Source of the DNA: Bacteroidota bacterium
GTDB lineage: Bacteria > Bacteroidota > Bacteroidia > Bacteroidales > UBA12481
NCBI GenBank assembly: GCA_018669475.1
Contig: JABHCC010000104.1
Span: 62,001-126,000, forward strand
Direction of reading: 5' to 3'
Length of the DNA stretch: 64,000 bases
Shown: in pieces, positions 55,939 to 64,000 of the stretch
How positions within the stretch are numbered: the stretch's first letter is position 1
Layout: each line of letters begins with the position of its first letter
Notes under the pieces: model-generated
The model's database searches: none
What the model saw: only the letters and a program-made list of their open reading frames with translations
What the model was told of the DNA's origin: nothing
Program-made: the position numbers and the translations under genes

Positions 55939-56964
55939 ATGATTAATAATAAAAGTTTCATAATTGTTCTGGCCCTCCTGGGAATGAGCTTTTCAAACTT
56001 AGAGGCGCAAATAAAAGTTGTGTGCTCTTTTTCAGATTATGCCGGTATAGTAAAAGAGATTGGGAAAGATAAAGTCAATGTGGAGTACATTGGTCAGGGC
56101 ACTCAGGATCCTCATTTCATACCACCAAAGCCCAGCTTTGCAATGATGCTTAAAAAGGCTGATATGTGGATAACAACCGGTATGGATCTTGAAGTTTGGT
56201 CTACTACCCTATTGGATAAAGCAAGAAACAAGAAGGTTATGGATGGGGCTGCCGGATTTGTGTCTGTCTCTGATGGCATCAGGATAATACAAAAGGTTGA
56301 AAAGGCTGACAGAACAGATGGGGACGTACACCTGATGGGTAACCCTCACATAAATACGGGGCCAATGAATTGGAAGAATATTGCTGACAATATTACAATA
56401 GGTCTCATTAAAGTTGATCCGGCAAATTCATCTTTTTATCAGACCAACCGTGATGACTTCAAAAATCGTGTTGACATAGCCATGTTTGGTGACGAACTGG
56501 TCTCTATGTTCACAGGCGATGCTCTTGGTAAGATGTTAGATAATGGTACACTTATGACCTTTCTTGAAAACGAATACGAAGGGGCAAAACTGATTGACAA
56601 ACTGGGTGGCTGGCTAAAAGAGGCTCTTCCTCTAAGAGGAATGCGCTTTATTGCTTATCACAAAAACTGGGCATATTTTGCAGAAACTTTTGGAATGGAT
56701 ATCGCTGGATATATTGAACCAAAACCAGGTATTCCACCATCTGCCAAGCATGTTCAGTACATGGTCTCGCTGATAAAAGACCAAGATATAAAGGTTATGC
56801 TGGTGGCCAGCTATTTTGAAAAGAAATCCCCCCAGATGATTGAGGACAAGACTGGTATCAAAGCCGTCTATCTTCCTCTTTTTGTCGGAGGAGTTGAAGA
56901 AGCAAGTACAAACTTCAAGCTTGTAGATTTCTGGATCCGCGAAACACTTAAGGCAACAAAATAA
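55939..56964 (+). CDS. Metal ABC transporter substrate-binding protein (ZnuA/TroA-like)
   Basis: 341 residues with a signal peptide (IIVLALLGMSFSNLEAQ). It fits the A-1 cluster metal-binding family: His in DPHFIPPKPS, NPHINTGPMNW and AYHKNWAYF are probable ligands, and the end region AKHVQYMVSLIKDQDIKVMLVA is typical. It should bind zinc or manganese in the periplasm for the two permeases downstream (4 bp and further). No lipobox. A tandem repeat and a good RBS precede the start. Confidence 0.9.
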   Translation: MINNKSFIIVLALLGMSFSNLEAQIKVVCSFSDYAGIVKEIGKDKVNVEYIGQGTQDPHFIPPKPSFAMMLKKADMWITTGMDLEVWSTTLLDKARNKKVMDGAAGFVSVSDGIRIIQKVEKADRTDGDVHLMGNPHINTGPMNWKNIADNITIGLIKVDPANSSFYQTNRDDFKNRVDIAMFGDELVSMFTGDALGKMLDNGTLMTFLENEYEGAKLIDKLGGWLKEALPLRGMRFIAYHKNWAYFAETFGMDIAGYIEPKPGIPPSAKHVQYMVSLIKDQDIKVMLVASYFEKKSPQMIEDKTGIKAVYLPLFVGGVEEASTNFKLVDFWIRETLKATK

Positions 56965-56967
56965 AGC

Positions 56968-57795
56968 ATGGATACAATTATCTTTTTAGGTCCCCCAATT
57001 GCTATTAGTGTCTTGCTGTCAATGATATTGGGCTACTTCGGAAACCATATTCTATCAAGGGGGATAATATTTATCGATATCGCTGTAGCTCAAATAGCTG
57101 CTTTGGGAACTATGATTGGACTCCTTCTCGGATTTGCCGATGAATCTTTTGGTTTGCAAATGGTATCCTATGCCTTCACAATTATCATTATTGGAGTCTT
57201 TGCCTTTACAAAGTTCGCAAATCAAAAGATACCCCAGGAAGCTTATATTGGTATAATATATTGTTTGGGTCTGGGTCTTGCGCTTTTACTTGCTGAAAGA
57301 ATCTCAGGGGGATCAAATTATATTTCCAAAACAATTACAGGTAATATTTTATGGACTACCTGGAAAGATGTACTGATTAGCTTCATCCTCTTTGGAATAA
57401 TTGGCGTATTTCATTACTTCTTTCAGAAGCCATTCAGATCTATTTCTAATGACCCGGCTCATGGTGATTCATTGAAAAAAACACGCCTTTACGACATGCT
57501 GTTCTACATGACATTCGGAATTGTAATCGTCAAAGCAGTACCCATTGGAGGTGTTTTCCTTATCTTTATTCTTCTGATAGCACCTGCTGCCTCGATTACC
57601 CTTTTCACTCAAAGCTGGAAAAAGCGATTGATCGGAAGCTGGATTATTGGTGCCGTAGGATCTGTTATTGGAATATTCCTTTCGTATAGTTTAAACATTT
57701 CTAACGGACCAGCCATTGTTTGTTTACTAGGATTGCTCACAGTGGGTCTTACTCTGTTGGTTATTGTTAAGAAATCACCAGTAGGTAACGCATAA
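56968..57795 (+). CDS. Metal ABC transporter permease (first)
   Basis: 275 residues with about eight membrane helices in the ZnuB/TroC pattern (GIIFIDIAVAQIAALGTMIG near the N-terminus, FGIVIVKAVPIGGVFLIFILLIAPA near the C-terminal part). It forms part of the inner-membrane channel for zinc or manganese. It follows the binding protein by 3 bp and precedes a second permease by 12 bp. The operon contains no gene for the ATP-binding subunit. Confidence 0.9.
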   Translation: MDTIIFLGPPIAISVLLSMILGYFGNHILSRGIIFIDIAVAQIAALGTMIGLLLGFADESFGLQMVSYAFTIIIIGVFAFTKFANQKIPQEAYIGIIYCLGLGLALLLAERISGGSNYISKTITGNILWTTWKDVLISFILFGIIGVFHYFFQKPFRSISNDPAHGDSLKKTRLYDMLFYMTFGIVIVKAVPIGGVFLIFILLIAPAASITLFTQSWKKRLIGSWIIGAVGSVIGIFLSYSLNISNGPAIVCLLGLLTVGLTLLVIVKKSPVGNA

Positions 57796-57807
57796 ACCAC
57801 TTGTAAA

Positions 57808-58650
57808 ATGGAACTATTATCATTCATGGCGGCTCCACTGGTAGCCACTCTTTTAATGGGAGGAATTCTGGTCTATTTTGGTATACATGTTATTAAAAGA
57901 GAAATTGTATTCATTGATATTGCCCTTGCCCAAATTGCGGCTTTGGGTGGCACCTTTGCAATTGTACTTTTCCCTCATGATCATGAAGGGCATTCGCATG
58001 AAGGTGGTGATTTTATTACAGAGTATCTTTTTGCCCTATTATTCACCACTTTGGCAGCCGGATTATTCTCTATTCTAAAGAATAAAAAAGTAAAAATACC
58101 TCTTGAAGCCCTGATCGGAATTAGCTATGCAGTAGCTACAACGGCCATGGTAATCATACTTGACAAAGGAGCAGGTAGTGATGTGCATATCCATGATATG
58201 CTGACTGGAGCCATCTTGTGGGTTAGCTGGGATCAAATATTACGCTTAGCGATAATTGTTTCAGTTGTTGCCCTTATCCATGTTTTGTTAAGAAAACAAA
58301 TGATCAGGCTCACTGACAATTACGTGGCGAATGAAAAAACAATTAAGAGAAAAAGACTCCTCGATTTTCTTTTTTATTTCAGTTTTGGCTTAGTCATAGT
58401 CGAGGCAGTGCAAATAGGCGGTATCCTGACAGTGTTTGCACTTTTGATTATTCCAGCATCAACAACTCTGCTATTCTTTTCCAATTGGAGAGCTCGAATT
58501 CTCGCAGGGCTGTTGCTGATAGTTTTGTTGACAATTCCAGCTTTAGCACTATCCTGGACATGGGACGTACCCGCAAGTCCAGTGTTGATATTTTTCCTAG
58601 GCATTACCTTATTAATTAGTGGATTAGTCTATCAACTAAAAAAACGGTGA
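57808..58650 (+). CDS. Metal ABC transporter permease (second)
   Basis: 280 residues, same ZnuB/TroC-type fold as the previous permease (REIVFIDIALAQIAALGGTFA; FSFGLVIVEAVQIGGILTVFALLIIPA). A His-rich loop PHDHEGHSHEGGD (about residues 57-69) distinguishes it and suggests metal contact. The two permeases may form a heterodimer. No ATPase is encoded in the cluster; the next gene is on the other strand. Confidence 0.9.
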   Translation: MELLSFMAAPLVATLLMGGILVYFGIHVIKREIVFIDIALAQIAALGGTFAIVLFPHDHEGHSHEGGDFITEYLFALLFTTLAAGLFSILKNKKVKIPLEALIGISYAVATTAMVIILDKGAGSDVHIHDMLTGAILWVSWDQILRLAIIVSVVALIHVLLRKQMIRLTDNYVANEKTIKRKRLLDFLFYFSFGLVIVEAVQIGGILTVFALLIIPASTTLLFFSNWRARILAGLLLIVLLTIPALALSWTWDVPASPVLIFFLGITLLISGLVYQLKKR

Positions 58651-58687
58651 TATGAGTAGAGCTAGCTTCCTCTTATTATAATGTGAA

Positions 58688-58720
58688 AGGTGGACATGAT
58701 TTTAATACTCATGTCCACCT
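58688..58720. terminator. Strong hairpin between convergent genes
   Basis: AGGTGGACATGA (58688-58699) and TCATGTCCACCT (58709-58720) form a perfect 12-bp stem with a nine-base loop. No T-run follows on the plus strand, so it is a likely bidirectional RNA-stabilising or terminating structure rather than a classical intrinsic terminator. Confidence 0.6.
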
Positions 58721-58753
58721 AAATTCCTTAACTCATTACTATTTCTTTTGAGT

Positions 58754-59107
58754 TCAATCCTTCTTTTCTGGTTTATTTCCCTCGGGCTCAGCCTCAGGTT
58801 CAGAACAACAATCAGTGTAATGACTGTATTTTGAAGAATCAGTCATTCTTTTTGTGAACTTTCTTTTCCAGGCTTTGCTTCTGGATGAGCTATGAGAATT
58901 CTTGCTTTTTCCCATACCTGGAGTAAACAGCAGTTTTGACAAGATAAATAAGCCCGCAGCCTGCCACAATCCTATCTCCGGCAGGTTAAAAATTTCAGGC
59001 ATCAACCAATTCCATAAAGATGATAGTATCAGTGATACTACAAAAGCTGTGAGGGCAAACAGTGAGATTCCTCCTATTACAAATCCAGTGATTTTAAGTG
59101 CTTTCAT
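58754..59107 (-). CDS. Small two-helix membrane protein downstream of ECF sigma
   Basis: 117 residues. Two membrane helices (about 8-30 and 48-65) with the segment WNWLMPEIFNLPEIG between them, then a basic Ser/Lys-rich tail and an acidic end with a CC pair (TDCCSEPE). I recall similar proteins after ECF sigma genes in Bacteroidota. It is 5 bp downstream of the sigma gene and is probably its partner or membrane sensor. Function not known. Confidence 0.75.
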   Translation of the reverse strand: MKALKITGFVIGGISLFALTAFVVSLILSSLWNWLMPEIFNLPEIGLWQAAGLFILSKLLFTPGMGKSKNSHSSSRSKAWKRKFTKRMTDSSKYSHYTDCCSEPEAEPEGNKPEKKD

Positions 59108-59112
59108 TTTAT

Positions 59113-59670
59113 TTATTCATTAATTTGTTTATACAATTCATTTAAACGTTCTCGTAAAAAGAGTATCGCATACCTTTTTCTGGCCAATAAGGTATTTTTA
59201 TTTACTCCTGTTTTTTCAGCAATTTCTTTGAAGCTGAGATTCTCAAACTCATGATATTCGAAAACCTCTCTTTGTTCATCCGGCAGTTCATCAAGAGCCT
59301 CTTGAATTTGATCCCAGATGGCATCAGCCATCATTTTATCATCAGGATTCATTCCTAATGAAGGTAACAAATTGATAAGAGTAGTACTTTGATTATCCTC
59401 CCCATTATAAACATCCTGCTCTTCCAAAGAATCTGGTCTCTTCTTTCTGAAGAAATCAACGATTCGATTTCGAGTTACTGAATAAATCCAGGCAGTAATA
59501 TTGTCTATGGTCTGGATACCGGTGACGTTAAGTATTAGCCTGAGAAAAACATCCTGCATCAGGTCTTCTGCTTCGGTCTCGTCAGGAATTCTGTTCCTGA
59601 TAAATCCAAGGAGTCGTCCTTTCTCTTGCTGATAGGTTTCTTCAACCTGATGTTTTTCTCTTTCAGTCAT
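59113..59670 (-). CDS. ECF sigma factor (sigma-70 family)
   Basis: 185 residues. Region 2 holds AEDLMQDVFLRLILNV and NITAWIYSVTRNRIVDFFRKK; region 4 holds FEYHEFENLSFKEIAEKTGVNKNTLLARKRYAILFLRERL (given in part). It is the third ECF sigma gene in 18 kb, but it belongs to a different branch from the other two, with an acidic linker (about 85-130). Followed by the small membrane protein gene. Confidence 0.93.
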   Translation of the reverse strand: MTEREKHQVEETYQQEKGRLLGFIRNRIPDETEAEDLMQDVFLRLILNVTGIQTIDNITAWIYSVTRNRIVDFFRKKRPDSLEEQDVYNGEDNQSTTLINLLPSLGMNPDDKMMADAIWDQIQEALDELPDEQREVFEYHEFENLSFKEIAEKTGVNKNTLLARKRYAILFLRERLNELYKQINE

Positions 59671-59755
59671 GCTTCATTTGTTTCACATTAGGTGACGAAT
59701 GAGCAAATTGTATATTGTAAAATGAAATGAAAAAAATAAAAACCAAGCACTAATT

Positions 59756-60934
59756 TTACTCATCCACCTGATTTCTACGATAATGCGGAAGAGTAAAAAT
59801 AAAAAAATGAATCAAACCCAGTAATAATATTCCACCAGCCAGCATAAAGGCAAAAGACAATGAAACTAAATCAGCCAACCATCCGGTATATAAGCTACCC
59901 AATCCGATTCCTAAATCCAGGCCTGTAAGAAAAGTACTGTTTGCAACACCCCTTTTGCTTTTTACAACTACATTATTGGCCATTGTTTGTAAAGTTGGAA
60001 TTACCGTACCCAAACCTGCCCCAATTACTGCTGATGCAAGTAGAAATCCCGGAAGATGTGGGTTTAGAGCAAGAATCCATAAGCCTGCAATACTCATAAC
60101 TAAGCCAAACAAAGTAATTATCCTTGGTCCGTAACGATCAAATATCTGACCTGATAAAACTCTTGCCAAACCCATTCCAACTGCCATTATAGTAAAAAAC
60201 CATCCGGTACTCTGATCCAGATTAACCTCTCTTGCATAAACAGAAACAAAGGTTAATATTCCACCATATGCTGAGATAATAATTAATACGGTGATAGTAA
60301 CCGGAAGTGATTTTTTGGCAACGAGGCTTTTAGCTGTAAACCTCAATCCCTTAGGCCTGATAAAAGGAGGGAACTTTATCATAAACAGGAATATGATACC
60401 CAAACATGAAATCAACATTGCTGATATAAACAAAGCCCGATAATTATCTTTAGCCATAATCAGCAGTCCAAGTGCCGGTCCTATAGCCATTGCAAGGTTA
60501 AACGCAAGTCCAAAATAACCAATACCTCTTCCTCTCTTTTTCATCGGAACAATGTCAACAGCTGCTGCAAAATAAGCAGTAGTTGCAGTTCCCCATTGTA
60601 ATCCGTGTAAAAACCTGATCAGCAGGAGGGGAACAAACATTAGAGCCCAGTTATAAGCATAAAAAAACAAAGAGAAAAGGATAACAGAAACAATTAACAG
60701 CCACTTTCGGCCATTTAGATCAAGAAGCAAGCCCGCAAATGGCCTTACCAGCATAGCAGCAAGTGTGTAGATAGCTATTATCAAACCAACTTTTCGCTTC
60801 TCAACCTCCAATACATCCAGAACAAATACTGGCAAAGTTGGCATTAGAAAATAAAAGGCTGTAGAAATCAGGAAAATAGACAAGGTCAGATAAATAAAAT
60901 CCCTTGTCCACAATTTTGATGGATCTGTTGTCAT
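59756..60934 (-). CDS. MFS transporter
   Basis: 392 residues with twelve predicted membrane helices. The MFS signature between helices 2 and 3 is visible as RPFAGLLLDLNGRKWLL, and the mid-protein loop KKRGRGIGYFGLAFNLAMAIGPALG resembles drug/sugar efflux members. Substrate unknown. It is divergent from the fucosidase gene (94 bp between starts) and may or may not belong to the same locus. Confidence 0.9.
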   Translation of the reverse strand: MTTDPSKLWTRDFIYLTLSIFLISTAFYFLMPTLPVFVLDVLEVEKRKVGLIIAIYTLAAMLVRPFAGLLLDLNGRKWLLIVSVILFSLFFYAYNWALMFVPLLLIRFLHGLQWGTATTAYFAAAVDIVPMKKRGRGIGYFGLAFNLAMAIGPALGLLIMAKDNYRALFISAMLISCLGIIFLFMIKFPPFIRPKGLRFTAKSLVAKKSLPVTITVLIIISAYGGILTFVSVYAREVNLDQSTGWFFTIMAVGMGLARVLSGQIFDRYGPRIITLFGLVMSIAGLWILALNPHLPGFLLASAVIGAGLGTVIPTLQTMANNVVVKSKRGVANSTFLTGLDLGIGLGSLYTGWLADLVSLSFAFMLAGGILLLGLIHFFIFTLPHYRRNQVDE

Positions 60935-61028
60935 CGAATCTTTATAAATATGTTAGCAAATTTGACAATTAATATGGCAAAGGCTTCATTTTTCCGTATT
61001 TTTAATTCTTTCAATATAACCCTGCCAT

Positions 61029-63089
61029 ATGAAAACAAAATCTGTTCTATTATGTTTGCTGATGCTATCATCTTTTGCCTGTCAAAATGTTGAATATGTA
61101 CCCGGTGAGGAAACTACCGCCGAACGAGATTCAAGAATGGAATGGTGGAGAGACGCACGGTTTGGAATGTTCATCCATTGGGGGCTATATGCGGTTCCCG
61201 CTGGCGAATGGGGTGAATCAAAGAATCATGCAGAGTGGATTCGCACTACGGCACAAATTCCCTTAGATACTTATGATCAATTTATTGATGAGTTTAACCC
61301 TGTAAAGTTTGATGCCGACCAGTGGGTCAAACTGGCCAAGGAAGCAGGCATGAAATACATTGTGATTACCTCAAAACATCATGATGGTTTTTGTTTGTGG
61401 GATTCGAAACATACTGAATTTGATGTGATGTCCACTCCATTTAAGAGAGACATTATGGAAGAATTATCAGAAGCCTGCGAGAAAGAAGATATCAAAATGT
61501 GCTGGTATCATTCAATAATGGACTGGCATCATCCTGATTATTTACCACGAAGAGCCTGGGAGAAAGACAGAACTGAAGAAGGAAGTGACTTCGACAACTA
61601 TGTTGGGTACATGAAAAAGCAGCTGAAAGAGTTACTTAGCCATTATGGAGATATAGGAGTTTTATGGTTTGATGGAGAGTGGGAAAAGACCTGGACAGGA
61701 AACTATGGCACTGACCTCTACCATTATGTTCGTGGCTTACAGCCTGATATCATTATAAATAACAGAGTGGGTGTAGGACGGTCTGGCATGGCAGGTCTTA
61801 CCGAAAGTGGAGAATTTGGTGGTGACTTTGGCACTCCAGAACAACAAATTCCTGCTACCGGCCTGCCGGGAACAGACTGGGAAACATGCATGACTATGAA
61901 CAAGCACTGGGGCTACAATCGCGTCGATAAAGATTTCAAATCGACAAAAGACCTTTTGCAGAAACTTGCTGATATTGCATCAAAAGGCGGCAACTTCCTG
62001 CTAAATGTTGGCCCAACTGCAGAAGGCCTCTTTCCTCAGGAAAGTATTGACAGATTAAAGGCAATAGGATCATGGATGGATAAAAACGGTGAATCCATAT
62101 ATGGCACAACTGCAAGTCCCTTTAAACACCTGGAATGGGGAAGATGCACGCAAAAGGCCATGGAAGAAAGTACCCGCTTATATTTTCATGTATTTGATTG
62201 GCCCGAGTCACAGAAGCTAAGGATTCCGGGATTAGGAAGTGAAACAATACGTGCATTTATCCTTGCCGATCCTCAGCAGTATGAACTAAAAATCACTAAA
62301 GAACGTGATGCTATTATTATTGACCTGCCGGATAATTGTCCCGATCCGGATAATGCAATAGTTATACTTGACATCGTTGGTGATCCGGTGATTTATGAAG
62401 CACCAAAAATAGCTGCCAGAACAAACACTTTTACAAGCGAATTACAAATTTCTCTGAACAAAACAGAAGATATATCAGATATTAGATATACAAGAGATGG
62501 ATCCTTGCCAAATGAATCATCACAAATATATAATGGCTCTTTTACCATCACTGAAACAGCAATTATCTCAGCCACATGTTTCGTGAATAATCGTCCAATC
62601 AGTGCTACCTCAAGCTATAAGTATGAAAAAGTCACTCCTCTTCCAGGTCGTACAGTAATAGGATTAAAATCCGGACTTAAGTATAATTACTATGAGGGCG
62701 AATGGGACAAAGTGCCTGATTATAATGGCCTTACTATCAAAAAACAAGGAGTAGCTGACAACTTTAATTTAGCCACAAAAGAAATAGAGGAAAACTTTTC
62801 AATTGATTACCAGGGATTTATTGATATTGAATTCGAAGGAGTTTATACTTTCTACCTGACATCTGACGATGGAAGTATTTTGTATATCGGAGAAACCGAG
62901 CTAATTAATCATGATGGATTACATAATGCAACTGAGCTTACTGGTGAGATTCCCCTTGGCAAGGGGCTCCACTCAATCAGGATTAGCTTTTTTGAGAAAT
63001 CCGGAGGAAATATGCTTGAATTAGCCTGGTCAGGACCTCAATTTGATCGCCAGGTCGTTAAGTCAGGCATTCTTCAACACCTTAATTAG
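61029..63089 (+). CDS. GH29 alpha-L-fucosidase with C-terminal PA14 domain
   Basis: 686 residues with a lipoprotein-type signal (LLCLLMLSSFACQN), so probably anchored at the outer membrane or periplasm. The GH29 catalytic domain occupies about 35-450 (FGMFIHWGLYAVPAGEW; nucleophile Asp in VLWFDGEWEKTW). Then a chitobiase/hexosaminidase C-terminal-like beta domain (about 465-535, IRYTRDGSLPNESSQIYNG) and a PA14 domain (about 550-685, VYTFYLTSDDGSILYIGE). It removes alpha-linked fucose from glycans. The convergent neighbour is a sulfatase, suggesting sulfated fucan or mucin degradation. Confidence 0.95.
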   Translation: MKTKSVLLCLLMLSSFACQNVEYVPGEETTAERDSRMEWWRDARFGMFIHWGLYAVPAGEWGESKNHAEWIRTTAQIPLDTYDQFIDEFNPVKFDADQWVKLAKEAGMKYIVITSKHHDGFCLWDSKHTEFDVMSTPFKRDIMEELSEACEKEDIKMCWYHSIMDWHHPDYLPRRAWEKDRTEEGSDFDNYVGYMKKQLKELLSHYGDIGVLWFDGEWEKTWTGNYGTDLYHYVRGLQPDIIINNRVGVGRSGMAGLTESGEFGGDFGTPEQQIPATGLPGTDWETCMTMNKHWGYNRVDKDFKSTKDLLQKLADIASKGGNFLLNVGPTAEGLFPQESIDRLKAIGSWMDKNGESIYGTTASPFKHLEWGRCTQKAMEESTRLYFHVFDWPESQKLRIPGLGSETIRAFILADPQQYELKITKERDAIIIDLPDNCPDPDNAIVILDIVGDPVIYEAPKIAARTNTFTSELQISLNKTEDISDIRYTRDGSLPNESSQIYNGSFTITETAIISATCFVNNRPISATSSYKYEKVTPLPGRTVIGLKSGLKYNYYEGEWDKVPDYNGLTIKKQGVADNFNLATKEIEENFSIDYQGFIDIEFEGVYTFYLTSDDGSILYIGETELINHDGLHNATELTGEIPLGKGLHSIRISFFEKSGGNMLELAWSGPQFDRQVVKSGILQHLN

Positions 63090-63107
63090 AAGCAGGAGGT
63101 GGTGTTT

Positions 63108-64000
63108 CTATTTTTTAACTGGTCTCACCTCATTCAAATAACCTTCTAATAGGTCAAGCAATTCTCCCTTATCGTCAGTAAGGATAGGATTCAACTCTTC
63201 GGGATCTCTTACAGGATCAAACAATTCACCGCTTCGGTAATATTTGTAATCCGCAGTTCTTACGTATTCTTTGACATTTAACGGATCTCGTCCCCTGGTC
63301 CAGTAGTACCCATATATATATTCCCTGCCGGATGAAGATTCTCCATTTAGAACAGGGAGGATACTTGATCCATCCAGCACCCGCTTTTTGGGAATCTCAA
63401 TACCGGCTATGTCGCAAAATGTTGGCAATATGTCAGTAAAATCAACTAATGTAGAGCTTACACTACCAGCCGCAATTTCACCAGGTGAATAAGCAATAAA
63501 AGGAACATGAATTCCATATTCATGTGTCAGAGATTTCCCTCCACGAACTATCCCAATATCAGTATGGGTATAAATAGCTCTTGATGTTCCATTATCACCT
63601 GTGAAAAATAAATATGTATCATTAGTCAGACCCAGCTCCTCAATTTTATTTCTTATGGTAGCAACTAGTTTGTCAGTATATTCAAGCATATTTCTGAAAT
63701 AGCTTGTGTCTTTTGCAAAAGGATCGATATCCCAATCCTCTGTATCAGGAGTAGGTATGAAAGGATCATGAGTGAGAATCATTGGATAATAAACAAAGAA
63801 GGGTTCCGATTGATTAGCCTCCATGAAATCCAAAACAAACTCAGTACACAAATCAGGACCAAATTTGCCTGCGGTATTATTAATCACCTCCCCGTTTCTA
63901 TATAGTTTTGGATCAGCATATCGAGACCCTCTCATATCCTTACCAGCCACATTGTTGTATATCTGCCATAAACAGTATTCGTCAAATCCTTCCAGAAATG
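63108..64000 (-). CDS. Sulfatase (N-terminus beyond window)
   Basis: The open frame runs off the right edge; 297 or so residues are inside, with FLEGFDEYCLWQIYNN at the edge, typical of the N-terminal domain of arylsulfatase-type sulfatases. The segments MILTHDPFIPTP, LFFTGDNGTS and GGKSLTHEYGIHVPFIAYSPG hold the metal-ligand and substrate-site residues. The N-terminal catalytic Cys or Ser motif lies outside the window. It is convergent with the fucosidase gene, 18 bp apart. Substrate unknown, perhaps a sulfated fucose polymer. Confidence 0.9.
   Translation of the reverse strand, partial: FLEGFDEYCLWQIYNNVAGKDMRGSRYADPKLYRNGEVINNTAGKFGPDLCTEFVLDFMEANQSEPFFVYYPMILTHDPFIPTPDTEDWDIDPFAKDTSYFRNMLEYTDKLVATIRNKIEELGLTNDTYLFFTGDNGTSRAIYTHTDIGIVRGGKSLTHEYGIHVPFIAYSPGEIAAGSVSSTLVDFTDILPTFCDIAGIEIPKKRVLDGSSILPVLNGESSSGREYIYGYYWTRGRDPLNVKEYVRTADYKYYRSGELFDPVRDPEELNPILTDDKGELLDLLEGYLNEVRPVKK

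Overview
The window looks like a chromosomal segment of a free-living or marine Bacteroidota, most likely class Bacteroidia. Evidence: AT-rich DNA, the Bacteroidota promoter signature (TTTG at -33 and TAnnTTTG at -7) in front of several genes, the set of protein families (DUF2795, OstA-like protein, SurA/parvulin cluster, 7TM sensor kinases, radical SAM/SPASM with a partner lipoprotein) and a fucosidase-sulfatase pair at the right end. I see no rRNA, tRNA, CRISPR array, phage or insertion sequence. No gap between genes exceeds 300 bases.

Layout. 1-14450: housekeeping genes, mostly on the minus strand: the start of mutS2, a hybrid-type sensor kinase with a degenerate receiver, a HAD phosphatase, tex, a RelA-type enzyme with a dead hydrolase domain, yaaA, an RhlE-like helicase, a DEDDy exonuclease, recQ, then guaB. 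14540-21250: an envelope-biogenesis run of parvulin isomerase, SurA-N-like lipoprotein, SurA, MoxR ATPase and OstA-like protein. 21280-27740: DUF2795 protein, LolD-like ABC ATPase, recG, an M1 peptidase and a thiol-redox group (Trx-like/Grx fusion, thioredoxin lipoprotein, GroES-like protein). 27800-32830: a Crp/Fnr regulator, a large secreted zincin/beta-propeller/barrel protein, phzF and a small helical protein.

32860-39400: a complete trpEGDCFBA operon behind a textbook attenuator, with a promoter, a 19-residue leader peptide holding three consecutive Trp codons, and a strong intrinsic terminator just before trpE. 39500-45000: a second 7TM sensor kinase, an ECF sigma factor with a membrane partner, mnmA and a membrane-bound AraC-type regulator. 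45000-51010: a probable envelope export cluster (outer membrane protein, DUF2141, MMPL/RND exporter, LolA-like protein, NAD-dependent epimerase). 51070-52280: a second ECF sigma/membrane pair. 52480-53990: a lipoprotein and a radical SAM/SPASM enzyme. 54140-58650: metal uptake (small His-rich membrane protein, outer membrane porin, binding protein, two permeases, no ATPase). 58750-60930: a third ECF sigma/membrane pair and an MFS transporter. 61030-64000: GH29 fucosidase and a truncated sulfatase, perhaps the edge of a sulfated-fucan utilisation locus.

The least expected signal is a three-copy leader of about 47-49 bases at 28534-28582, 31586-31632 and 43649-43697. Each copy begins with a four-codon reading frame (Met-Asn-Arg-Ala-stop) and ends exactly at the ATG of the next reading frame (a 15-codon frame before the crp-type gene, then phzF, then mnmA). 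One copy differs by changes that keep both Ala and the stop. This looks like a shared translated regulatory leader.
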